The position numbers were made by a program, and so were the translations under genes. A DNA stretch of 64,000 nt, from contig NMRA01000001.1 of NCBI GenBank assembly GCA_002633005.1, forward strand, positions 2,274,933 through 2,338,932, written 5' to 3'. Origin of the DNA: Phoronis australis. Taxonomy: Eukaryota; Phoronida; Phoronidae. How positions within the stretch are numbered: position 1 is the first letter of the stretch; every line of letters begins with the position of its first letter. Below, piece after piece: positions 51,001 through 63,000 of this stretch. The notes under the pieces are model-generated. The model had not been told where the DNA came from. It did no database searches and worked only from the letters and a program-made list of their open reading frames with translations.

Positions 51001-54000
51001 CGCATGTGAAGTTTCATTGAAATCCATCAATCAGTTCTTTAGATATCATCTGGAAACACTCTTCCCCCAAACAACACTTGAAAAGCCTTTCGTGAGGATC
51101 CTGCAGTGGTCAACAGAAACTTATTTGTCAAATTTCGTGAGCATAAACACTTAGGAACATGGCAGATATTGAAGCACACACAAGGAAACCTAAATCGGCA
51201 CTAGGGGTCGCTACAGCTGTATTCTCTTTAACAGTGAACACATTATAATAATTTAAAGAAAATCCACCACGGAACTCAGTAAATATTGAGGGACAGACAG
51301 AAAATGAGTTGGCCACAAGGGGGCACTACAGTAGTTGGACCAGCATGAAAATCAACATCAGATGTGCTCAACTTCCAATAGGAACACATCTAAGAAATTC
51401 TATTATGATCCTTCAAGCATTATAGAGACAGATGCTAATAGACATACTGGATATATTTCATAGCTATTTTTTACATAAAAAATGACCAAAAGGGACCCAT
51501 AATACGTTGAAGAGACACTCAGGAGTTGGATCATGCACAGAATGATTACAGTCACATAACTGTGCTGTCAAACTGCTTTGTAGGAGATAGATTACAGTTT
51601 ATTGAATTGTTCTTAAAGACGTGTCGAGTGAGACAAAGTTTGCACAATTTTGTTGTATGCATAATTGCATTGCGTGATTTCAATAACGTAGAAAATATAT
51701 CTGAAACTAAATAAGGCGATCCAGATCCTCCCAAGGATACTATTGTTTCATGAAATGAAGAATATAAATCGGTAAATAAAACAACAAGAATGGATCAACT
51801 GAAATTTGAAATTTTCGGAGGTAACAACTTCCTTTATCAACAGAAACAGAAATAAAGTAAAATCAAACACAAAATGACAATTGACATATAAGATACGGTG
51901 TAATGAAAATGATACATTTTTGCGTAAAAAATTCAATGACATATTTTAAGAAGTTTTTACGTTCAATCCATGAGGTTCTATTGTATTCAGTTTGTCTATC
52001 CAATATTGTTCTCTTTTAAGTCTGTGAGGAGTACTGGGGTGTTGGAGTTTTTCTATTATTTGTACAGAAAGATCTTGAATATTATGGTTTTTGGAACTGA
52101 AATGATTACCTATAGTATCAGAAATGTTTTTATGTATTATGTTAAATCTATGATTACAATAAAATTATACTAATATTATTGACTTCTTTTACTAACAACA
52201 TCATACCAGCAGCTCAAGTATTTTCGTAGTCTCAAATTTCCCCTCAGAGTTGAACAGCCAGAGAAAGAGTGTTTATGTGAACTTCAGTCAATTTTATGGC
52301 CAAGCATTCTATGACTTGGCATGTGACTGAAGTCCATAGCTGGCATAGATAGCATTCATATTTGAGGGGAACCCAAGGCTACGAAAAAACCCAAAGTATT
52401 CCAGATGAACAAAACACCGTCTTATAAAAAAACTTGTTGCAGAAATAGTCTAATCCAAGTAAGGACAATTCAAAAACATTGACATAAAACTGCTGTGAGT
52501 CTATACCTTCTGAACTAGTCATCTAAAACTTTAAATCAGAAGGTAGGCTCACCTCACTTCAGTTTTAACAATGTTGTACTGCTTCTTTGGTTGTTCTGAA
52601 GATCAACCTTTATGTTTTACTGCTCTTACTAACACCGCCTAAGGAGCAAAAAAGTCAAGCAAAGTGTATAACCAAACGATACCTATTTGAAAACTGATTT
52701 CATAAGAAACCAAGGACACGGCATTACACCAGTTTACCACAAGGCAGTGCAGAATACATGTTAGTTATCACAAAACCATGCAGAACATAAGCTAGTTACC
52801 ACAAGGTCATGCAGAACATATGTCAGTTTCCACAACGTCACACAGGCATATGCCAGTTACCACAAGGCCATGCAGACCACAGGCAACTTACAATGGAAAC
52901 GACTTTGCAAGGGCATCACCACTGAGAGCCTCGGCATAAGGAACAAGCAACCGCCTCAGGAACACGTCGCCTGATGAGGTCTTATAGGCTATTAACTAAA
53001 ACAAAAATANTATGTCAAAGGGTTTTGGAGATAGAGCAGCGGACGCCGGACGCCAGACGCCGGACGGACGCCGCCCGGACGGACGGACGGACGGACGGAC
53101 GGACAGAGATGACGGCATAATGCGTCCACATATAAATATGTGGGCGCATAAAAAGCAAAGCACATTGTACACCCAAATAAAATCTCATTAATTTAGAAAA
53201 CATAATGGCAAACAACTGAGTGATTCATGGAGAACAAACATGAGTACACAAATGAGACAAACAACAAGATTGTAACTAATAATCACTATGCAACTGTGCA
53301 GTTAGGCAGTTGCAGACAGCTTGTAGAAATATATTCTTTTTTTCTAAAATTGCACAGATGTTAGACAAGAAGAAATGGACAAAAGGTTTTTAAGTCTCAG
53401 GTGGAGGTAGGGTAAACTAATTCACTTACTCAGACTGCGTTCTTGCTGATTCGGACTGCATTCCAGTTCTTTTTCAACAAATGATTGGTTATCGATGTTT
53501 CCCACCATTCTGCGACCAGGAAGTAGTATAGTGTCGTACGTTGGACGACTGTAGCATGCACTCCAAAATGTCTGGAGCAGCAAGCACACAGTTTCTGAGT
53601 AAGTAAATTACCTTCCCCAAGAAATATATTCATTTTGCTATTGATTTGAAAAATCTACAGAATCCATTATTATTGTTAATGGCAAATTTGTTTTGATTTA
53701 ATGTCAATCGGTCAGAGCACCTAACCTGTAATCTGTTTAAACGTCTTACACAAACATTTTTTTGAAAATTCACACATGACAAGGAAAAACAAACTTACAA
53801 ACATTCTAGATGCTTAATCTCAATGCTAAAGGTCATGCGTACTTTAAACACACCTGTTTTAACAGCAAGGTGGGGTTATTTGCTAATGAACTCACTTCAT
53901 TGTTAGAGTTGAGATAAGCGTACAGTCCATGTTCTGTATTGTCAAAGGACACGATCTTGACCGTCTCATTGAATGTTTTCTTGATAAGAAATACCAGACG

Positions 54001-57000
54001 ACCTCTGTCAAAACTGTAAAAAAATAAACAGCTCAGTGGTTTGCGTAGATAAAAAATTCATAAAAGCGGCAACAAACCCATATTCCAACACAAACTGAAT
54101 GACTTAGATCCCTTACACTCCATTATAAACATGGTCTCAAAGTGCTCCATAGTCAATTTAAAGGTGATTTCAGAGATTAGAAAGAACTGAGAGTTAATTG
54201 TTGTTCGATCAAAGCTCTATAAGTCGGCGTGTCATTTTATGAGCCCAACATGGTCCCCAGGAATGACAAAAAAATCAAGTCCATTTCTTATCCAAGTAAC
54301 AAACAAGTTGAAATAACGCACAGAACAGTAAGTGGTCTGAATCAAAAGTTTGCTTCTTTGATGAAATGCGGGTTATAAATTTTTAAGATGAAAATAGTAC
54401 CACTGAACAGAGAATAATAAAAATTATGACAAAAATCAAGAAGAATTTGATACTAAGTGTTTAAGTGTTGCACCTGGTTTAAAGCTGTGCTAAGCGATAC
54501 CCAGTCATGCGAAATGAGTCATGTTACAGGATTTGGCAAGTACCAGCTTGCATTTTGCTAGCTGAAATTGCTGTTGGTGACCTGATCTCGAGGATTATTC
54601 GCCAACTCTCAATCCTCATTTTGTTTTACTCTGCAACAAAGCTCGTGGCGTACCCTAGGCAAAATAAATTAAATTTAACTTCATTCGTTAAATGCCTTTA
54701 TCATCATTATTTTGACATTTGTCACTTTAATCAACCCTTAGGGTTTATTTTGCAATAACGACTAAACGAAAAATTTTAACATTTCTGATTTATTTAATAA
54801 AATGTTATTGAAACCTACAATTTGTTGTTGGATGGACATTTAGACATAAATTGAGATCACTGACTATTCCTGCCTATTATTATTATTACCATAAATGTCA
54901 CAAATGCTGGCAATGTCTTCACAATTATGATAAGCCATAATTGGTTGTAAAGATGTTAACCCTGTTTTGCCGTGTTCACCAAAAGCCGGTTCTGTGACCC
55001 ATTGATGTTCCTGCTCTGAACAGTAAAATTCAACTAAAACATTTTACTCAAAGTGTATACCATGATTCGTGCCATTAATTACCCGCAAAAACCGTGTAAC
55101 TGATGCAAAGCTTTAGCCAAACATGCCAAGTTAACAGTCATTGTAAGGAGTATTCAAACTTGTTCCAAACTTTGGAGGGTCGACAAGGATTGCAAAGCAT
55201 TATAAAGGAGGGCTTCAGGATGGTGACAACAAATTTTGCAACAGAACGTTGTTACAAGGCACTTTAACCATTTTTTGACGAAATGCTCACACATTTTCCA
55301 TCCTGATTGTTCACGTCTAACACCAAAACTTCGGTGAAACCACACAAATTTGTCAAGAATGCTGGAATATGCCTTTTTTTTGAAAATAAGTCATTAGATT
55401 TTCACTTACCTTTCTACAATGGCATTGCCTAGGAAAGATAAATGTGAGCCCACGTATCTTGAGTAGATCACAGAGTGGATATGTACTGGTACACCAGGCT
55501 TGTTGCCGGACATGGAGCTCCTGGGGTTCAGGTAGAAGTATTGCAGAATGTCCCTCTGCTTCTCATAGTAGACGGCTGAGAACTGAGACACACACCTCCA
55601 ATGGCCCTGGGAGAAATTACCTGGAAAATTAGCTATGGGTGAAAAAATGTAAACTGTTTTATGCATCATGTTAAACTTTATACCTAGTACCTCACAAAAT
55701 ATCATCATATCAAATTATCACATCAAAAAATTGTACCGAGTCTCTAAATTTGTATTCACCACAATGTAAGTTTTACAATTAGCCAGGGAAATATATTATT
55801 AATAGCTAATTGACATCTTACGGAGGCTTCAAGAAATTATTGAAACAGAAGTTCACTTCATGATTATGTGTGAGTTATCTCCTGCCACTGTCCTCCCCAC
55901 AATGCCACGACAAACAAGTGCATACACTACCTGAAAATTCAAGAATTCCAACTTCACCTCTACCCTGCAAGCTGACAAGTTGCACCAAGAAGGTAATGAC
56001 AAGCTCTGGAGTAATAGTCACAGACCCACTAACAATAGAACAGCTGTTGTAGTCAGTGAATAAGGAGCATGGGTCAGACGTGTTGTTTGCTCGCAGCAAC
56101 ACAAAGTTCAAGCCTCCCTCTGAAATTTGTAGAACGAATACAACACAGTCAAGTATGAAAGAGAACTTGTTGATAACTGCTTCAGTGATCATAAATTGTT
56201 CAAGTACACCAATTGAAATGAAGACAAATTTGTCATTTTTTAGCAGGGTAAAGAGTGAAAAACTACTAACCACGCAGTGCTGACTAGAGGACAGTTGCCT
56301 ATTAAACTACATGAGTCAGAAGGAATTGAACACAACTTTATGTATGCCCATGGAACTGCACAAATAGTGACAAATTCTATTAATAAATTTTCTTATAGCT
56401 TTTACTTCAAACACCTAAAAGGAAATCAAATCTCATACAATTCAGTTACCACGATTGTTTTCTGATGTGTCGGCAGCATAAATTTGTCCTTTGATGCCTT
56501 GATCACCAATGGCCACAACAGCCCCCCGTTGGTTAAGAGGTTGCTCTGACATAAACACCATCTTGAAACAACCCACGATACTGACATGGGCCTTTTTACC
56601 AAGCACTGTGTTCTGATAGCCATCCAGTTCATAAATGCCAGACTGCAATGAGGGACAAGCTTTTCAGTGATAAACCCAGTTAGCAAAGCAAAAACAAAAA
56701 TTACAAATATGTCGTGCTTTATGACTAACACTCACAAGTAAAATGCTACTACCCACTACTATTGAAATTATTCAAAATGAGAGCCCAACATTCTACTATA
56801 AGCATCTCCTTAACTTTAGAGAATTTTCAATTAAACGCCAATTAAGCATTTGATGTTCCTTTTCAGTTAGTTCTGATTGACCCAGAGTAAATTCAGGCTT
56901 GTGCATATAGTTAACAAAATTTTTATTTCTAAAAACCTCCAATGACTTGCATTTCTTATTACTTCAAGATAATACACAAACATCCAGTAACGTATTGCCA

Positions 57001-60000
57001 ACCTTTGAATTCCGAAATCGAGAGGCAGCAGAAACCCAGGGAGGCACACTGTTCCCTTGGTTGATAACCTGTCTTACATTTTGAGAAAACTGTGAGAATT
57101 AGTTCAAAGTTGCGAAAACTTCATCAAAATCGGGAGAATTTGACATCTTTCTGTAATTTGAGGGAATTCTTCAAAACCCAAGAGCTTCGCATCTAAATCG
57201 AATTGGGAGAGTTGGCAGACCCACTGTCACATTCTCTAGCCTAAATAACATGTTTTATCTAGTGCACTGCAGTCAGTAATTCAGTGCGGCACACAGTGGT
57301 GCTGAAAAAAGAGGTATCGAACCCAGGCTCTTGAAGTTTGCGAAGTCACATAGACAAAGTGACGAAGCATTCAATTAATAAATCCATCATCTGAAACAAT
57401 AATTGGTTAATTATGGTAATATAATTCACATTGCCAAACCACTGTCTCGGTTGGCCGTCGTTGCCTCAATTCATTGTAATTATTATTGATGTTTAATCGC
57501 TAATAATTTGAACACTTGACTTTACAGTGTGGCTTAGTGCTTGACCTCCGGACTCCCGTTTGGGAGACCCGGGTTCAAATCCTGGCTTTACTGGCTGACA
57601 ATCGAGCATTGCACAAAAGTATCTCCTACTCCTCTGAGCTCCGTCTTACTACTGAATGTATGCTAGGGATTGACTGAGAAACTGGATGTAATGTGAAAGC
57701 GATGTCCAGGGCTGTGAGCATATGGACACTTTTGTCTCCTAATTGGAACACGAAGCAGTCACAGGAAAAACAGTGTACGAACTGTAAAGAAAAATGACAG
57801 TACTCTCGCATTACCTGTGTGTGAAGCAGAATGATGTTGTTCAAGGCCAGCAAGTCCATTATAGACACACCATTAGTGTTGCTACATGCAACGGAAGGCC
57901 TGGCGGGTGGAAGCTGAGGATTAAACAAGTCAAGAGTTAGACAGTTATGGCACAGTGGACAATGAAACAGAAAAAAGCATCTAACTGAACACAATACAAA
58001 TAATAACACCTGTTAGGCCCGTATACACAAGTCATATACTTGTAGCAAATACAATTTAGTGCGTAATTAACATTGAAGGGGGATGTGACATAATACAGGG
58101 GATAATTAATAAGTAAGATTAACTGTGCGTGCAATAAAAACTTGGTGAATGAAGCAAGCTAAGTTCCAGAAATTACTTTCCAATGATTTAACATTTAATT
58201 TTACAACAAAAAATCAGTATTCAAATATCATTCCTCTCCAGTGATAAATGAACAATAATCATGTGAATGCCAAACAGGACCCTCACTCAACTGAGAGGAA
58301 AGGTGCCTGTACCTTTTCAAAAGGGAAAATTTTGTGGTGTATTTTACTAGGAGAGGAATTTTCACGCCAGTTTTATTAAGAGGTGAATTTTTGTGAAGTT
58401 TACCCAGTATTTGTTGCATTGCTTTTTATGACAATGATATATATACCATGAGGGGAATTTCTGAGTTGATTAGGGAAACTTTGCATGATTTTTTAAATGC
58501 TCTTGAGAGGGGAAGGTGCCCACTATTTGGCCCCAACAGAGAGGAATCGAGGGTCCGTCAAATATAGTATATTAAAGGTATACTTACATTCACCTCCACG
58601 ACACTGTAGGTAGCAAAGAAGTCATATGATAAAACGATCAAGTTCTTTTTGAACCCAGCGAATCCAAGAAGTATGGAGCGGCCAGAGATGTACTTAAAGC
58701 GGACATGTTTCTGGAACAGATCGTCCTCCACAGTATTTAGCAAATTATTGCCCACTTCAACAGATTCTAAAAATGTAATTAAAACAGAGTTATCGAAACA
58801 ATTAATGGGAACCTACAGTCTAGGAATTTCCACTGATTGTAAGAAAAATTAATCAAAATTCCACACTGCTGTTCTGTTGCTCAAACAATTACTCAAAGAA
58901 TAAGGTCCACGAAATATCTTTCATTTTTTGCAAACTTACCAGCTCTTTTCCTTCGTTTCACCACAATCATATTTGGAAGCCTATAGGCCAGTATATGATC
59001 TGGTTCCTTAACTGGACCCACAGTGTTGACTTCCTCATTGATTCTGCAAAAAAGGAACAAAACCAATATCCATGCAGTATTGAATACGTTGATTTTGTAT
59101 TTTATGTGTCAGTAAGCTGATAATTGATATTAAGAGTTATCCGCTTGTTAGTGTTCACACTGGGATGGATAATTTGGGAGTGAGTAGATTGATGATTATC
59201 CCATGAGATTGCCAATAGGATGAGTTTGCAGCAAAAATGGTCATATCAGCTTACAGTCCAATTATTATCGCATCCCAGTTTAGACTGTATTGTCTAAAAA
59301 CTAGAGTTTTCATATTAATTTTGTTGAAGCTCCATAAGTTAACTTTAAAATGGAATAATTAAATTGTAACCTATTCGTATGGCAAATAAGACAATATTTA
59401 TAATTATAATTCGTATTACCATAACATAAGGCAATTCCTAATCATGAAAGTCACGGAATTCAGGTTTTTGGAGAGAAGGTTAAAAGGGGAATTGCATTTT
59501 AAAGACACTAATATTATATTTCAGATGATCAGATATAAGTCTAGATTTCAACAAATTAGTTTTAACAACTGCATGAATAATAGGAATTCTTTTGAATAAA
59601 CAAACCAAACAAGAATGACAAATCAAAAAGTGAAAACACAGCACTAACACAATTTTAAGAGTTGCAAGGTGTGTTTGATGGCTGAAAATACATTGTCCAA
59701 AACGGAAGAAAAGCATAAAAAACAGAAAACGCAGTATTAGAACAGACTGATTTGAGCTACCTGGCTCTGATTGTCAAACTGCCCAGGTAGGTTTCTTTGA
59801 TCTCGACAGTGAACACATTGTACCTCCAATCTCTGACCAGAGGCACCAGCCAAACAGGCTCACATAGCAGTGCAACACAAGTAGGCTGTGAGGCTACAAA
59901 GTCGAGTGGATGCAAACAAATGTAACCACAGCGTTGCATAACCAAGACTTGTTCAGAGATATCACAACACATCAAGACTTGTTCAGAAATATCACAACAC

Positions 60001-63000
60001 ATTATCAGAGAGCAAGTCTGATGATCAGCTTACAGCTAAACTCATAATTATACTACCATGCAGACAGGTCACCAAGCCCCTATCGGTCTCTCTTAATGAG
60101 CAATTTGATGATATACAGAGAATTAAAGATCACTGGTAGTCAACTTGGTAATGTAGGCAGGTTGAGGTCCTGAACATGCCCTTTAAACAAAATTCATAAA
60201 TAAGGACCAGGTGGGGGGGGGGCTTTTGAATACTAGTCTTTATTGATTGATGACTAGCCACTATGGAGACTGGAATGTGGACAGAACGTCTCCAGCTGAC
60301 AATGTGACATTTGAAAAATTCAAAAGATTAACCCCAAATCAATACTTCTTTTCTTTAAAGGGCATGTCTACAGCATGTCACCATGGTACTGCCACACAAA
60401 AGATGTTCGCTCAAAGTTAATCAACTACTAATTAAAATAAAACAGAACTTTTTTGCATAGTCTGCTGCTGGCAATCATCTCTTGGAGCAGATCTTGGCCT
60501 TAGAGCAGATTAGTAAAAATTTAACCTCCAAGTTTTAAATGTGAACTGATTAATTAAATTTGTCAACACAGCAACGAAGCACTTTCAAGAAATGCAGCAA
60601 GCTGTGACAGTGTTATCTGAATAAGTGACTACTAAGTGACTACTAAGTGACTACTAAGTGACTACTAAGTGACTACTAAGTGAAAACATGAGACAGCTGA
60701 CTCGTCTTTTCACTTCTGCTCATACCATCTCCAGGGGTTGCACATTGACTTAAGACCACTGACTTGCACAGGAGTTGCGTGTTAACAAAGACGATGGCAG
60801 TTATTATGAATGGTTGCTCAGTTCAACTCACTTTGGCTCATCTTTGCCTGATCGACCAGAATAGGTGAGAGGAAGTGTTCTGTATACGCACGATACTCTC
60901 CAAGCGTGTTGACAGGGCCTGTCCTAATGAAAATAGACGGCTTGAGGCCAACCTGTGCCAGTTTCCTACCAATCTCATGACTATCCTGCAATGGATTAAA
61001 GCTACTGCTGTTTAGCTTTTCAAAAATGACAGTCATATTTTTGAAGAGGTCTCGTTTTCACCCACGGTATTGAACAAAACCGACAGTAGAAAGGGAGCAT
61101 ATAGCTGATTCAGAAGTTAGCCAAATGAAAACTCGAGTAAAAAAGGTCATGGACATGTTCAAATTCCCCATTCAATTATGGGGCAAAGTGGCCCTTATCT
61201 CAAAAACATGCAGTTTCTGTTCGATGTTGGACAACATTTCAAATCAGATAAGAAAAAAATTCTTGAAAGTTACATAGTTCAGCTTTTTTACATAGTCATA
61301 ACAGTAACAAAAATTCTTCCTACACTGCATAAAACAAAATAATTATGAACTCACCAGCCCATTGCAAACAACCTGAACTTTGACAATGTATGGATAACCA
61401 TAGTATTGTTCCTACAATAATAATTCATAAATAACTAGAATGCAATGAGATACTAGCCAATTTCCGAGAAAGCAGAGTGTTCTAGTCTACCAATTATACC
61501 CTATCGACCATCTTTGCGGGAAAAAATTCCAATCCTGCACAATGAGACATTCGGACAATTCACCTAAAAATGTATAACGTATATCTCAAAATGTCCGTGT
61601 TAACGAATGAAACTGTGTTTCGTTCATGTCAATTTGTTCTGCCTTACATACGAGAATTAGATTTTGAGTCAAGAAATGATACTTCTGTGCTCTCACAAAG
61701 ATTTGTATGCAGAATACGTTTACCTCATCTCTTCGCAAGTTTTCAGATTACTCGCAAACCAGTAATACCCACACAGGTCACGTATTTTTTGAACCAGTTT
61801 TCTTCACTGAATAACTGGCATCAATGGTTCAAAACCTGGAACCCCTGTAATTGATTGCCTTCAAACCAACTACAGTTGATTCGCAATGAATATGGTTTAT
61901 AACATTTTTGCTGGCTTATAATATTCCATTTCCAACTACAATGCAAACATATTGCTTTGGTTACAGTAAACTTCTGTTTACAATGAACATTTTCGAACAT
62001 GAAGGTCCCAGGTTGTAATCGACTATAGCAGAAAATGACATGGTATGTAATGCGTAATATGAACCACGTGCACAAATAAATGCATTAAACCGTAATAGTT
62101 ACAACTAAAACTTACTAAAAAGCCACTGAAAATCTGATATGCAATTGACCTATCGCAAACTCCGCCCCCCTGCGAAATGTCGACAAACAAACAATAAGTT
62201 TTAACTGACAACGTGTCGTTTGTCGTGTAAAATGGCGGCTTGAAAACGAAGGTGTGTCAAGAATGCTGCTTTCTGATTTGTCACTTAAACTGCCACTCAA
62301 AATCCTGGCAATAGGTCAATTATACACTTACAGGTTTGTCTGAATAGCCATTCAGTTTGATGTTTGTGATGTTATACTGTCTAAGCTCATCAGTCAGATT
62401 GATTACTCTGTCCCAGTGAACGTGGTTTGGGTCGGGTTCAACAGGTGCCGCCACACTGCACACATCGTAGTTCCACTGACAAGAGCCGGGTGGTTGGTAA
62501 CAATGCATGGGGCGACTCAAAATCATCACAAACATCACTGGGTGGAACACAAACTTGCCACTGGTGGGCATCTCTGAAACGAGGATAGGAAACATTAAAT
62601 TTAGTGAGCATTTTCAATCAAACCACATAAGGCCACTTCCTATTATTTTTGTAACAGTCGGATCGCAAAGAAAGATTGGACAGCAGCCAATCGCAGGATA
62701 GCTATAACCCACCACATTAGAGTGAGCATTAAAGAATATATCACGGGTATGTTACTTTTAAAAGAACAAAATAAGCACTCATGGTTCTCAAATCCATAGA
62801 ATACTACTATGCGAAGAATTTTAACTCCACTTTTATGATCGTCATTAATCTTTTCACCATGCACGATAACCATGAAATATTTCAATTGATGTCACACGAG
62901 TTAGGCAAGGACTGAGTGAAGCGCGTGACCTTGCACGAGATACTCGGAATTTGTAAGATTTGTGTCTCTTGGACTTCTCTTCATCAACAGGCGTGATTTT

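Noticed and set aside
51970-52173. 67-codon plus-strand open frame rich in Phe and Tyr
   Set aside because: It is the antisense of the Penelope-like remnant, whose minus-strand reading has the family signature.
57300-57365. Another tRNA-derived SINE on the minus strand (GGTTCGATACC B box)
   Set aside because: No convincing A box at the expected distance; a lone B box is not enough.
57525-57593. Functional tRNA gene
   Set aside because: A and B boxes are good, but the acceptor pairs poorly and the anticodon arm has a 4-nt loop, so it was called a SINE head.
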